From the NCBI GenBank assembly GCA_028023455.1, contig JAQFVV010000003.1, positions 3,179,934 through 3,243,933 on the forward strand: a DNA stretch of 64,000 bases. The letters are read 5' to 3'. A program made the translations under genes and the position numbers. The notes beneath the pieces are model-generated. The model did not search any database. It was not told where the DNA came from and worked only from the letters and a program-made list of their open reading frames with translations. Position 1 is the stretch's first letter; each line of letters begins with the position of its first letter. The DNA is from Epiperipatus broadwayi (Eukaryota; Onychophora; Udeonychophora; Euonychophora; Peripatidae). Below, piece by piece: positions 34,605-45,611 of the stretch.

Positions 34605-35420
34605 TTAATTTTTGTCTGGCAGTTCTTTATTATATTTTTTTTTCTGCATATAGCCACTCGTGCTGGGGGATTGAGAATCACCCCTGGGCCTTTCCTTAAA
34701 TCTAGTATGAGAAATGTCAGGATCGCTGTCAGTTCTTCGAAAGATTTTTGTTCTCTTGGGACTATTAGAATAATGTCTCCTCCGGGGACTCCCCGAATTC
34801 GACCTATGTCTATATCTTATGGTGTTTACAGCTGGCTCTCTAAGTTGGGGTTTGAATCCCCTAACTCTCATATCAAAAGTTGGTCTAGCTCTGTCAAAAT
34901 GCTCAACAATTCCGCCATTTGTTCCACTGTTTTCCTTTCAGTTCCTATGAGCATTTGCTCAACATTATGAGGAAAACTACGGCGGACTATCCTGACAATT
35001 TGTTGTTCAGATAGCGGGTCTGCTGTTAAAGTGCGTAATTTTGCCACTTGCCTTCTAAAAAAAGAAACGAACAGTTCCACCAGGTCGCCATTTCTCTTGC
35101 GAGATCTGTTGACAAAGATTTTTCTGATAATCTTCGTTCCAATAACTAGCTAAAACAGCAATTTTATATTTGGCAAAAGTGACTGGTTTTTTATATAAAG
35201 AGTCCCACCAAGATTGAGACCCCCCTTGTAAATGGCTACACGCTATTGCGATCATAGCCTCCTCACTTAATTGATTCAGAGTGAAATATCGCTCCAAACT
35301 ATTTAAATGCTCCATAGGAGCTTCACCTTGATGGCCAGAAAATATCCGTATTTTCAAAAACTGGTTCACGATTGCCGGATTATTTATAATGTGCGTGTTT
35401 GCACTCAAGTGGTCACAGTT
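34605..35420 (-). pseudogene. Ty3/Gypsy-type gag (capsid and basic tail), two frameshifts
   Basis: Capsid-forming protein of an LTR retrotransposon. From about 35408 the frame reads QFLKIRIFSGHQGEAPMEHL, LERYF, QGGSQSWWDSL and FAKYKIAVLASYW, the standard gag capsid pattern. The reading then has to shift near 35100 to continue through GDLVELFVSFFRRQVAKLRT and EQQIVRIVRRSFP (35080-34868), and shift back near 34905 to reach FDRARPTFDMRVRGF and an Arg/Ser-rich tail (RYRHRSNSGSPRRR) ending at 34605. The tail has no C-x2-C-x4-H-x4-C zinc knuckle, which is unusual for this family. The 35408 start is a TTG, so this part was probably read as a continuation of the upstream frame. Frameshifts may be mutations or assembly errors in homopolymers. 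Confidence 0.75.
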
Positions 35421-35979
35421 TTATTTCCGTTTGCGAACTATTTTTACTATTATTTTGATTTACTTTCCAAGCTAAATCCATCATTCCGACTTTTATCTCT
35501 ACAATTACTTTTCTATCTTCTCTCTTATTTTTTTCAATTACTTGGTAAGCAGTCTCTATTTGATTTTCTACTTGTGTTTTAATCTCTTCTATTTCTTCCC
35601 TAATTTCTTCTTTTATTTTATTCTGGCCCATTTCGATCTGGTCCTTTAACTTTTCAAGCATTTCAGCTTGCCCTTCCAATTTACTCTTCATTTCATTATT
35701 TTGGTTTTTAAGCTCTTCAGCTATTTTTTTATATTCTTCGGCTGTTTCTTTTTGTTTTTCAAACATGCAAGTTAATAAAGCTATGACTTCCCTATTCTCT
35801 TCTTTTTGCTCAACCTCTTTTTTGTTTTTATCTTTTTGTTCCTCACTAGAAGCATTCTCTACTTCTTTTGCTTGAGTTTCTATTTTTTCTTCACTGGGGA
35901 CCTTTTCTATTTCACTAGTTTCGGTTTTATTTTGTTCCTCGCTGGGAACATTGTCTGTTTTTTTACCTTGAGTCTCCAT
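35413..35979 (-). CDS. coiled-coil N-terminal part of gag, 188 codons
   Basis: ATG start at 35979, 430 bp after the primer-binding site. Residues 1-65 are Glu/Lys/Thr-rich with repeated V-P-S-E-E-like and A-S-S-E-E-like words. Residues about 70-165 form long heptad-rich helices (EEYKKIAEELKNQN, MLEKLKDQIEMGQNKIKEEI), predicted coiled coil. It stops at 35413, five bases before the capsid frame opens in another phase. Gag proteins of several Gypsy lineages begin with such a coiled coil, so this is most likely the N-terminus of the same Gag, separated by a frameshift (mutational or programmed). Confidence 0.7.
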   Translation of the reverse strand: METQGKKTDNVPSEEQNKTETSEIEKVPSEEKIETQAKEVENASSEEQKDKNKKEVEQKEENREVIALLTCMFEKQKETAEEYKKIAEELKNQNNEMKSKLEGQAEMLEKLKDQIEMGQNKIKEEIREEIEEIKTQVENQIETAYQVIEKNKREDRKVIVEIKVGMMDLAWKVNQNNSKNSSQTEIKL

Positions 35980-36394
35980 TTTAGGTTTATTTCTTGTAAT
36001 ATTTATAATTTTAAACTTTACTTTTTTATATTATTTTTCTTTAATATTATATTTTATTCACGCTCATAAGTTTACTAATTTCTATTTTATTTATTTATTT
36101 CTAAACTGGAAATACAAGCTGACTCCACCCCTCCTTTTCCATTTTTCTTTACCCGATCTTAATGCTTTAACTCCACCTAAACACCCAACTGTCTCTGATT
36201 TAACATAATGATTTATTTCAACTAACGTAAAGAGCATAAATCTCTCTTCATTTAAAGGGGGAAAAAAAGGTTTCGGTCAATTCTTTAATTTTATTTTTAA
36301 ATTAATACCACTTTACGTATGTAATTTCGCTTTTCTATAAAAAATTTCTCAAACAAGAAACACAGTATTTGATTACTATTGTTCCTTAGGTCCA

Positions 36395-36412
36395 GCCCCA
36401 TGTTAGGCGCCA
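36395..36412 (-). promoter_or_regulatory. primer-binding site of the gag-only LTR element
   Basis: The minus strand reads TGGCGCCTAACATGGGGC, four bases inside the 5' LTR. It begins TGG, as needed to pair with a tRNA CCA end, and TGGCGCC is a common start of retroelement primer sites. This fixes the element orientation as minus. Confidence 0.8.
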
Positions 36413-36416
36413 TTTA

Positions 36417-38111
36417 TGTACCGGGTTGAACTGCTGAAACTACTTACTTAAACATATATATAAGTTTTGACCGGTTTCAAACTCCTTCATAATACATTTA
36501 TAATCTTATAAAGGTTACGTGAACGAACCGGCACGTTCAAGCAAAATGGGACATCTTATTGATAGCTTTAACTATCGACAATGGCCCATCTCGGCTGCTA
36601 GATTCAAACCCCTACTATCCAAATACTTTATTTGTTTCGGAGTAAACCCCAGGGCACCAGATAGTCCAAGGACTAATGTATTCGGGCAGTAGGCTCATAA
36701 TCCAGCGCTCAAAACATTCCCTAAAGCTAGCTCAGTCTAATTTTAATTCAATAACAAAATTATACAAAATTATTGGAGGAAAGAATTAATAAAAAAGGTT
36801 GGTAAAGAGAATTGACCGACAAATAAAGTTTAAGTTTGAAGACAATTTATTTTAATCAACATTAATTAAGTTTTAAAGATAATTTATAAACCAACATTAA
36901 TTTACTAAATTTAAACATCTTGATAATCTAATTTAATACACGCACATTTTTTAAATTAACACATTATAACATATATCTGGTGAAAAGCATAAATAATATG
37001 TGACATCGTTAAATTATCTTACATTCCCACACACACACATCAATAGTTCATTTTATGCATGCTTAAGAGTTCAAACTACTTTACTCTGTAAGATTGACGA
37101 ATTACAGTGGTGGCTACTATGTATAAATGATAATAAATAAATGTTTACCTAGGATTTTTTGAATGTGGATATTGCTTGTTGTCGGCTGCTTCTGCTGCTT
37201 CTGATGGAGTATATCTAACCAGTTAGATTTTGACGTTTATTGAAAAGATTTTATGCTAATCCGTTGGTTTTATTCTTGGGGACAGTTGAACATTTGATGG
37301 AGGATTTCTGAGTTGTTATGCAGACATTATTTCACAGGCATTTTGATGATCTTGTTGGACTAAAAGGCTGAAGCACGAGCGTATATTTCCAAAAGCTGCT
37401 CAACAATGCATTTTTGTTTCTGTATACATAATAGAAATTGCACTGTTGTCTGAACTGGAACAAGACTGTCACTGCAAACTAGACTGAAAAAACTCTCTCA
37501 ATTAATTCCCGATAATAAAAAAAAATCTATTTATACCTGCGACATTTTGTCCATGTAATATCCTCCGTCAAATATCTGTTGTCGAATTCCATTGGTAATT
37601 AATTCTATGACAACGTGTTTTTGATTGATTGTTTAATTAGTAGTAGCTTTCATAAACATATTGTTTTTTTTATCTTTAGTAGCCCACCGCTGTGTTTTTA
37701 AATATATTTCATTTCAATATTTATTTTCATGTGTTTTTCAATATGATTTTAACACGCATTTATTATATCTCTTTTTAACAGCTTACATTTATTTACATTC
37801 GCACGCACATATATATTTTACTATTCTAAAAGCAAAAATAGTTTTAAGATTATTTTTCTTCTTTAATTTAAATGAAGAGATTTATATATTTTCTTTAAAC
37901 CTTTTAAATTGTATTTCAACTAATAATAATAAACTCTTTACTTCCTTTTTATAAAACCTTTAGTTTAACTTTAATAAAAAAAACCCTTCCCACTTTTAAT
38001 CAATTATTTTTCAACTTTTATTTCAACTCTTTTACGGAAGATTTTTTTTATTTTAATAATTTTTTTAGACAAAATTATTTTATATACATGTGCCAAATTG
38101 GCCTTGGCACA
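36417..38111 (-). repeat. 5' LTR (in element orientation)
   Basis: Copy of 31052-32747. It begins TGTACCGGGTTG and ends CCTTGGCACA in plus-strand reading. The open frame at 37661-37954 within it has no motif and is not considered a gene. Confidence 0.9.
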
Positions 38112-38600
38112 ATATATACTATGAAACTAACATCAAATCTAACAAGCAATTAATTTATTTATTATAAGTTCAATAATTGTAACTTTCAAATAAATATATT
38201 ATATTGAATATCATTAACAAAAGACTTGCAGTTTTTCTTGTTTGCTAATAATTTTTTTGAAGCTGTATATTTCTTTTGTTTTTAAACTGAAAAAAAAATA
38301 AAAGATGAATTATTTTCAAATTTCAATTAACTTTAAAAACAAAAAAAAATGTGATATTTTCAAAATACTTTAATAAATCTAATGAAAATGTTTTTAAAAT
38401 TGACTCTTTTAAAAACCCTTTAAAAAAATTTATTGATTTTTTATCTTTCAGCCAATGTCAATAAAAGATATCATTATTATTATTAATTCGGTATCCAGAA
38501 ATAATCTACTTGTTAATTGTTGGTTTATTTTTGCCACTCAACTAAAGAAAAAGTAGTTCAAATTCATTTTATGCTTAAAGATTAATTACAAAAAAAATCA
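38112..38600. other. no feature seen
   Basis: AT-rich flank of the LTR element; nothing recognised. Confidence 0.5.
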
Positions 38601-38689
38601 AGTCAGATGCCACATGACCTAATTTAATAAGCTTGTATTTACAAATGTTATATAAAAAGCTTGCAAAATAAGCTCTTAACCAGCTTTGA

Positions 38690-38751
38690 GAATATACCCA
38701 ACCCAGACCATTTTCTACTACTGGCATCATCAGTGAGGTGTTAGGATATTC
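38690..38751 (-). ncRNA. hammerhead motif, family A
   Basis: The core is CUGAUGA (38733-38727 on the minus strand), stem II UGC-CAGUA-GUA with one G-U pair, GAAA, then AUGGUC and the cut. Stem I: GAAUAUCC facing GUAUAUUC (one mismatch) outside, and CUCA/UGGG inside. Core bases are all kept. Stem III has lost the ACCGGU palindrome (reads AAUGGU). Confidence 0.65.
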
Positions 38752-38822
38752 AGATTTTCTACTTAATAGTTATACATTAGATAAGGTTCTGGGCTTATCC
38801 TGGTATTTTCAATCTAATGCTT

Positions 38823-38884
38823 GAATATCCTAGCACCTCACTGATGATGCCAGTAACAGAAACCGGCCAGGGTTGGGGATATTC
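38823..38884 (+). ncRNA. hammerhead motif, family A, cut site altered
   Basis: Core CUGAUGA 38841-38847; stem II UGC-CAGUA-ACA with one C-A mismatch; GAAA 38859-38862; then CCGGCC where CCGGUC is expected (U16.1 to C). Outer stem I GAAUAUCC (38823-38830) and GGAUAUUC (38877-38884) pair perfectly over eight bases. Clearly a hammerhead by layout, but probably weakened. Confidence 0.65.
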
Positions 38885-38935
38885 TCAAAGCTTGTTAAGA
38901 GCTTACTTTGCAAGCTCTATACATAACATTTAAAG

Positions 38936-39797
38936 ATTAATTAAATAATCAAAAATTCATAAAGGAATTATAAAATGAATGTATTGTAGTTGTGATATGT
39001 GTGTTTCTTTTTGGCCACTACAATAAAAAACTGTTATGGTATTCATTTAAGAAGACAACAAAATAGATTCGTTAGAGATAATTAATTCTTATTATGGGAA
39101 CTTTCAATCCTTTCAGTTAATTTAATAGGTAAAAGACTCTAGCATATAAAAATGTGTTTTATAATTTAAAATTTGTTCTTGGTATGAGGTAATTATAATT
39201 TTTATATTGACGATTATTTCTTTAATGTTTTATATGGTCAAGGATTGAGTAAGAAAAAATATGTGTAAAAGGGTTTTTTTTTCTTTTAAAATTATATATA
39301 TATATCCGGGTAAATATTTTATTTTAATAATTATTTAAAGTTCTTTGGGTTAATATTTGATATGATATATGAAATTAATGTATTGTGTAAAACAGCCTTT
39401 ACACTTGATAGATGTGAACATATAGAGTGTCTGAAGATCAGTGTATGAAATTTAAATAGCACATGAATTATAATATGTAGTTTTGTTATATCTTCATGTT
39501 TTGTGAGTTCACACACATTAATTAGATAAATGTTTTATTATACATATGAGAGTATATGCGAGTGACCATTTACATATTATTCTTATTGCTATTATTATAT
39601 TTATGCCTTGCTTATTTATTTATTGACATACTGTTTGAAGGCAACTGTTAATTCGGAAAATAGTGTTGATAACTTTTCTCTTGCTAATACATATATTCAA
39701 CCCCTCCATGAAAGAGATATTATGGCTTGTTAATCTTTCAGCACTGCCTGCACATAGATAAGAGTGTCTATTTATATATTATTTATTATCCTCCTTG
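38936..39797. other. no feature seen
   Basis: AT-rich; nothing recognised up to the Gypsy element. Confidence 0.5.
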
Positions 39798-39802
39798 CTT
39801 AT

Positions 39803-40658
39803 TGCTAAATGTATATATATATATTTATGTATACACAAAATATGTATTATTAGTTAAATAATAATTATAATTGTAAAACTAAATGGATTGCTGAATTTAT
39901 GTGAATATTTATATACACAAAATAAGTATTATAAATGATATTATAATGGTAAACTAAATGTATGTGTGTGGATGCCAATGGCATTCACAATATTTTATAA
40001 AAGCAATTAGCCTAATTAAATAGTTGAATTAATGGAAAAAACTATAAACTAACTTATCAAGAGCAAAGGATTAAGATAAAGTAAACAAAGCCATTGCAAT
40101 CCTGAATGATTAGTTCCTGATCAGATTTAATGATAATAGAAACATTGCTTAAAATAGATAATTCTAAGGTAATTGTGTTATCTGATCAGGGATCGAATAT
40201 GGTAACTCAAGAGATGACCACCATGTGGACAGCAGATGGCCAATCAAGAGGGTTGACCCTAAAAACAAGGAGAGTGTGAAAAAGATCTAGAATAGAATGG
40301 AGACAAGACACTTGCTAACTGAAGCTCTTGAAAGGCAGATGTGCCATTTCCTCAGGTGCTCCTGTCAGTTCCCTCCTTCACTTAGCCTTGTGGAGAAGTT
40401 TACCTCCGGACATTCAAAATTAAACTTAGGAACAGTATAACAGGTTGTATTGACCTTATTATTATTTTGTTACACCTTCAGGCCCTTATTGTAATTTATA
40501 TAGTGTGTTTATATTTGTCATATATGTAAATATTAAACAAGATTATCTCCATATAATTTTGTTACTTAAAATTACTTGCCGAGCTGCCTCATTAATTAGT
40601 AATTATTTGTGTTATTTATATTTGCAATCCAGCATGCAATAGAGTACCACTGGACACA
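39803..40658 (+). repeat. 5' LTR of the Gypsy element
   Basis: Starts TGCTAAATG and ends near TGGACACA. It matches 44753-45603 along its length (shared words include GATGCCAATGGCATTCACAA and GAGATGACCACCATGTGGAC), with scattered differences and a short extra segment near 40630-40648. Confidence 0.85.
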
Positions 40659-40663
40659 AAAAT

Positions 40664-40680
40664 TGGCACAGTTGGAGTCT
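40664..40680 (+). promoter_or_regulatory. candidate primer-binding site of the Gypsy element
   Basis: TGGCACAGTTGGAGTCT, a few bases after the 5' LTR, starts with the TGG required to pair with a tRNA CCA end. The matching tRNA is not identified. Confidence 0.5.
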
Positions 40681-40849
40681 TGATTATGAACCTCAATGGT
40701 CTTAATCCTCAGCAAATTATGAAATTGTCAGTAATAGCAATTAGCATTGACAGCCGAATGCATTGACATCTAATTAATTGATTTTGTGAGTGGATAAATT
40801 ACTAAAAAAGGAATTATTTTTTTTTTGCTAAATTGAATAAGTCACCATA

Positions 40850-41785
40850 ATGCAGCTGGCAATATCTGAATTTGATGTCAGAGAGGCAAGTGAGTGGCAC
40901 CTGTTTGTCCAACCAATAGAGAAACTTTTAATTATTAACAGAGTAAAGGATGTTAAATTTATGTGTTTTGCTGGAAAAGAAGTCATCCAAATTGCAAATA
41001 GGTTTTGTGAATGCCAAACCCCAGAAGAATTAACAATCTAACAGATCAAAAATCATTTGGCCAACTATTTTAATCCACGTGAGTCTAGACACATTGCCAG
41101 ACTCCACTTCAGAAATCACCAACAAGGCAAAAATGAGTGAACACAAGATTATAATACTGCCCTGCGTGAATTTGCAAAAAACGGTGTCTACAGGTCATAC
41201 CTGGAGAAAGCTCTTTTCGAACAATTTATATGTGGTATGAGCAGTGACAGTCTGAGACAGCAGTTATTGGCAGACAATGATATCATTTATAAAAAGCTAT
41301 CAAACATGATATAATTCATGAACTTTGTTATTGCAGACAAGGATATCAATTATAAAGAAGCTATCAAACGTGAGATAGCTCACAAACTTGTGTTACAGCA
41401 AGCTAAAGAATTTGCAGCCATGAAACCAGTGTCAATGATCTTTATAAAATCCACAAAGTCGACAAACCCAAAAACAGGGTGTCTGATCAAAGTGGAATAA
41501 CTGATATTAAGAAAAGTTGAATTAAGTGCTTTTGCTGTGGAAAACTAAGTCACACAGCACATGAGTGTTTTAATAAAGACCAACGCTGTAAACACTGTAA
41601 TAAATTCAGCCATTTGGGAAAAAATGTGCAGAAATAAAAAATTTAATAATTATATAAAAAATAGTAGCCAAGAGCAGTTTATGAGAAAACCTAAGCAAGA
41701 GGAATTTTCGGCGACAAATAAAGTGTCTTTGGACGAATCACAAAAATTTGAAATGACTGTCAACATTTACAGGAAATCCCTATAG
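40850..41785 (+). pseudogene. Gypsy gag with two zinc knuckles, broken
   Basis: The first piece (40850-41041) begins MQLAISEFDVREASEWHLFV, typical of the gag start. After a stop the same protein continues in other frames (HLANYFNPRESRHIARLHFR near 41060, ALFEQFICGMSSDSLRQQLL near 41200, and a helical segment at 41318-41500). The nucleocapsid zinc knuckles are at about 41524-41625: the first, CFCCGKLSHTAHEC, has all four metal ligands; the second, CKHCNKFSHLGKNV, has lost its last Cys to Val. Stops and frameshifts make it non-functional. Confidence 0.85.
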
Positions 41786-42920
41786 ATGAAAATTGACAGC
41801 AGTAGTGGGGTGTCTTTACTTTCCATTAAAGATTGGAAAACCACTGTGGCAAAAATAAGACAGCCACCTAGACTTATGCATACAAATCTGAAAGCTCGAG
41901 ACGTCAACGTTAAGGCTCCAATTACTTCAAACAACGCAATAAAAATAGCTACATTGCCATTATATATAGTCCATGCCCCTATAAATCCCCTCATTGGCCA
42001 CAATTGGTTTCAGCAACTTGGAATAAAAATCGCTTGGGTCAAAAACATTGACATTGAAAAAAGCATTAGACATTGTTTTCCTAAACTTTTCGATGGTGAA
42101 CTGGGAACGATAAAAACAGAACCAGTGTCATTAGAATTATCACCTGAAGCAGTGCCTATAATTTGTAGACTGCAAAAGATCCCATTTGCACAGAAAAAAA
42201 AATAGTGGAGGAAATAAAGCAATTGGTTAAAGATGGCATGCTTGAACCAACAGAAGAAGCTCAATGGGCTACTCCATTGGTTGTAATAACCAAGCCAAAT
42301 GGACAGATACGATTGTGTGGCAATTACCACATATCCATTAATAAATCATTAAGCAAACACACATACCCTGTTCCAAATTCCAAAGAAATCATAGCATCAC
42401 TGCAAAAGTTTAAATATTTTTCAAAATTGGACCTCAACACAGCCTTCCATTAAATCCCAGTGACCAACAAAGCTGTGGACATTCTAACACTCACTATACA
42501 CATTGGTTTATTTAGATGCAAACATCTTCCATTTAATATAGCTTCAGCACCCAGTATATTCCAAGCAAAAGTGAAAAATCTTCTAAGCGGACTCGAAGGC
42601 ATCATTTCCTACTTTGACAATATATTGGTCACTGCTAATTCAGAAAATGAATTGAGCACTCGTATCACAAAAGTTTGCCAAAGACTGGAGGAATTTGGAG
42701 CACAATTAAATGTGAAAAATGTATTTGGAATGCTACTGAAATAAAGTTCTTGGGTCACATAGTGTCAAGCTCAGGAATAAGCCCCTCCCCTGAAAAAGTC
42801 AAAGCAGTATCTGAAGCAAGAAGACTGAATAATGTAAAACAATTACAGGCTTTTTTGGACCTGGTGAACTATTTTGAGTACTTCCTGGGGCAAAGCACAC
42901 ATAGCAAGGCCACTGTATGA
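41786..42920 (+). pseudogene. Gypsy protease and reverse transcriptase, broken
   Basis: 41786-42205 starts MKIDSSSGVSLLS, where an aspartic protease should have D-[ST]-G-A; the motif is damaged. It continues through LIGHNWFQQLGI, the usual protease-to-RT linker. RT pieces follow: 42205-42453 (WATPLVVITKPNGQIRLCGN, then LDLNTAFH ending at a stop where Gln is usual), 42460-42744 (FRCKHLPFNIASAPSIFQ, then YFDNILV, where the catalytic Y-x-D-D has become Y-F-D-N) and 42675-42920 (FLGHIVSSSGISPSPEKV). The loss of a catalytic aspartate and the stop show the enzyme is dead. Confidence 0.9.
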
Positions 42921-43430
42921 TTTATTAAAGAAAACAAAAATGGAATTGGGAAGCAGCACAATAGCAAGCATTTCTGCACACCAAAACCCTTCTCACATCA
43001 AATAAACTACTGGTCCATTATGACAGTGAGCGCAAAATAACCGTGACAACTGACATGATCAAAAACTGGTATGGGAGCAGAGATATGTCATCCATTCCAC
43101 TCCAGTGAATGCCCTATAGCATATGCATCATGCACCTTGTCCAAGGTGGAAAAGAACTACTGCCAGCTAGATAAGGAAGCCCTCACCCTAGTGTTTGGAA
43201 TTCATATATTCCTCCAATACCTGTACGGATGTGGACCCTCACCCTAGTGTTTGGAATTCGTATATTCCTCCAATACTTGTACAGATGTCCTTTCCAATTA
43301 ATAACCAACCATAAGCCACTTTTGGAAATTCTAGGCACAAAACAGATGCCTGAACATTTATGCCCTCATATGTTGAGATGGCTTAACATACTCGCAGGTT
43401 ACAATTATAGCCTTGAATAAAAAAAAGGCA
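42921..43430 (+). pseudogene. Gypsy RNase H region with an internal 56-bp duplication
   Basis: Broken frames retain NYCQLDKEALTLVFG-like and FQLITNHKPLLEILG blocks, the latter with D to N at the usual L-I-T-D-H position. A tandem duplication of 56 bp (CCCTCACCCTAGTGTTTGG at 43180 and 43236) repeats part of the LTLVFGI-FLQYLY region, shifting the frame. The later part (43377-43417) reads LRWLNILAGYNYSLE. Confidence 0.85.
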
Positions 43431-43689
43431 TGAAAATCAGTCATGCCAACACATTATTGTGAATGCCAGATCAGCTCGAGAAAGAAATAAACAATGTAGA
43501 AATTAACTATATCAACACACTAAAAAAACCAGACACTTAATAGCACAAAGGTAGCTGCATGGACCAGAGAAGATGCTGCCTACAGAGGATCATGGAAAAA
43601 ATCAGCAAAGGTTGGCCAAAACAAAGGCCATCTTTCTTGCACATAGAGCTATGGAAAGCTTGAGAACAACTGTCCATCTGCAAAGGCTG

Positions 43690-44731
43690 TATGATACTCA
43701 GAGGTGACCAAGTACTAATTCCCAAGTGGCAGGTCACAAATACTAAATGTATTACATGAAGGTCATCCGGGCATTGTAAGGACAAAAGCGTTAGCTCGTA
43801 GTTATGTCTGATGGCTAAAAATCAACATACATAAAAAACTGCACAAACTGCCAGTCATGTGCAAATGCACTTTCAGTCAAATTCGAGTCTTGGCAAGAAG
43901 CAGACAAACCATGGCAGAGAATTCATAATGATCACTGTGGCCAAATTCAAGGACAATTATTTCTAGTAGCAGTGGATGATTATTCAGGATGGGCCAAATA
44001 TAAAATAGCTAAAAACACTGGTTCACATGAAACCATTGACAAACTGATGGAAATGATCACATATCATGATCTCCCAGAAACTCTAGTATCTAACAAATGG
44101 CACAGGTTTTATGTCAGAAAAGTTTGCATACTTGATGCACAAATGGGGAATTAACCACATATTTACTCCATTTTACCACCCCCGATCAAATGGACTGGTT
44201 GAAAAAACTATGCAAAATTTAAAGTCCATCATCAATAAAATGGGAAAACAAAGTCTCCACAAAGCAGTCTTAGACACGCTTCTTTATCAACACTCTACGC
44301 CTACAGATAAGTCGGGTAAATCACCTGCAGAGAAATATCTAGGTCGTAGATTGTGAATGAAGTTCGACAAAATTATACCAACGAACGACACCAAAGTACC
44401 TTCAGGCATAAACTGTAAATTCTCACCACAAGATCGCATATAAATTAAAAATAATCAGGACAGATTCTGGATAAAAGTGGAAATTGTGAAACATCTAAGT
44501 AAGCAAGTGGTTGCCGTGCAAATGGAGGACAGAAGAGTGTTATGCAAATATATAAATCAATTGCTTAAAGATGAAAGCATACAACAAACACCGCAGCCAT
44601 TTCTGAAAAAAGATAATGCACCAGACGAAGAATTGGACATCCCCCAATGTTCAAAGAGGGAAAGAAAAATTCCCTCCTACCTCAGTGATTACATGCTAAG
44701 TTCAGAGAACTGTAAAAAACTAAAACACTAA
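43690..44731 (+). pseudogene. Gypsy integrase, broken
   Basis: The zinc-binding start is seen near 43745-43800 (LHEGHPGIVRTKALARSYV, with the two His). The catalytic core runs from about 43910 to 44356: HNDHCGQIQG (first Asp kept), VAVDDYSGWAKY, VSNKWHRFYV (second catalytic Asp changed to Asn), FYHPRSNGLVEKTMQNLKSI (Glu kept). The C-terminal tail, 44477-44731, includes VVAVQMEDRRVLCKYINQLL and a basic end. Several frame changes separate the pieces. Confidence 0.9.
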
Positions 44732-44740
44732 TCTCTGAAC

Positions 44741-44752
44741 TTGGGGGAGGTA
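44741..44752 (+). promoter_or_regulatory. polypurine tract of the Gypsy element
   Basis: TTGGGGGAGGTA immediately before the 3' LTR start TGCTAAATG. Confidence 0.75.
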
Positions 44753-45603
44753 TGCTAAATGTGTGTGTATATTTATGTATACACAAAATATGTATTATTA
44801 GTTAAATAATAATTATAATTGTAAAACTAAATGGATTGCTAAATGTGTGTGAATATTTATATATACACAAAATAAGTATTATAAATGATATTATAACGGT
44901 AAACTAAATGTATGTGCATGGATGCCAATGGCATTCACAATATTTTATAAAGGCAATTAGTCTAATTAAATAGCTGAATTAATGCAAAAACTATAAACTA
45001 ACTTATCAAGAAAGTTAGATGAATTCAAGCAAAGGATTAAGTTAAAGTAAACAAAGCCATTGCAACCCTGAATGTTTAGTTCCTGATCAGATTTAATGAT
45101 AATAGAAACATTGCTTAAAATAGACAATTCTAAGAGCATTATCTGATCAGGGATTGAATATGGTAACTCAAGAGATGACCACCATGTGGACAGTGGATGG
45201 CCAATCAAGGGGGTTGATCCTAAAAACAAGGAGAGTGTGAAAAAGATCTAAAATAGAATGGAGACAGGACACTTGCTAAGTGAAGCTTCTTGAAAGGCAG
45301 ATGTGCCATTTCCTCTGGTGCTCCACTTTAACCTTGCGGAGGTTTACCTCCCTCCAGATATTCAAAAGTAAAATTAGGAACAGTATAACAGGTCGTATTG
45401 ATCTTATTCTTATTTTGTTATGCCTTCGACCCTTATTGTAATTTATATAGCGTGTTTATATTTGTCATACATGTATATATTAAACAAGATTGATTATCTC
45501 CATATAACTCTGTAAAATAAATTCTTGTTACTTAAAATTACTTGCCGAGCCACCTCATTAATTAGAAATTATTTGTGTTATTTACATTTGCAATCTGGAC
45601 ACA
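44753..45603 (+). repeat. 3' LTR of the Gypsy element
   Basis: Copy of 39803-40658, starting TGCTAAATG and ending TGGACACA. Open frames on its minus strand have no motif. Confidence 0.85.
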
Positions 45604-45611
45604 GTACTTAT

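Larger units (their letters stand above)
31052..38111 (-). mobile_element. complete LTR retrotransposon with gag but no visible pol
   Basis: Two LTRs of 1696 and 1695 bp flank a 3669-bp interior. The ends are TG...CA, with ATATAT on both outer sides (31046-31051 and 38112-38117), compatible with a 4- or 6-bp target duplication. A primer-binding site and a polypurine tract are in the right places for transcription on the minus strand. The interior holds a coiled-coil frame, a Ty3/Gypsy-type gag (frameshifted) and one unidentified frame. No protease, RT, RNase H or integrase motif was seen on either strand, and the 1.3 kb between gag and the last frame is non-coding. It therefore looks like a non-autonomous element mobilised by another element's enzymes. 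Confidence 0.8.
38605..38935. repeat. family A inverted pair with two hammerheads
   Basis: The left copy (about 38640-38755, minus) and right copy (38820-38935, plus) are inverted around a 60-bp spacer. Outer landmarks are GCAAAATAAGCTCTTAA on the left and its near-complement on the right. The left flank carries TCAGATGCCACATGACCT, matched at 62937 beside another family A motif. Confidence 0.75.
39803..45603 (+). mobile_element. decayed Ty3/Gypsy LTR retrotransposon, both LTRs present
   Basis: LTRs of about 856 and 851 bp flank gag and pol remnants in the normal Gypsy order: gag, protease, RT, RNase H, integrase. CTTAT lies just outside the 5' LTR (39798-39802) and at 45607-45611, three bases past the 3' LTR, and may be the target duplication. 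Frames are broken in many places and several catalytic residues are lost, so the element is an immobile relic. The style (two zinc knuckles in gag, then a single pol) resembles the Gypsy family often labelled K02A2.6-like in invertebrate genomes. Confidence 0.9.

Noticed and set aside
31052-38111. Segmental duplication instead of an LTR element
   Set aside because: TG...CA ends, a primer-binding site, a polypurine tract and gag between the repeats are better explained by an LTR retrotransposon.
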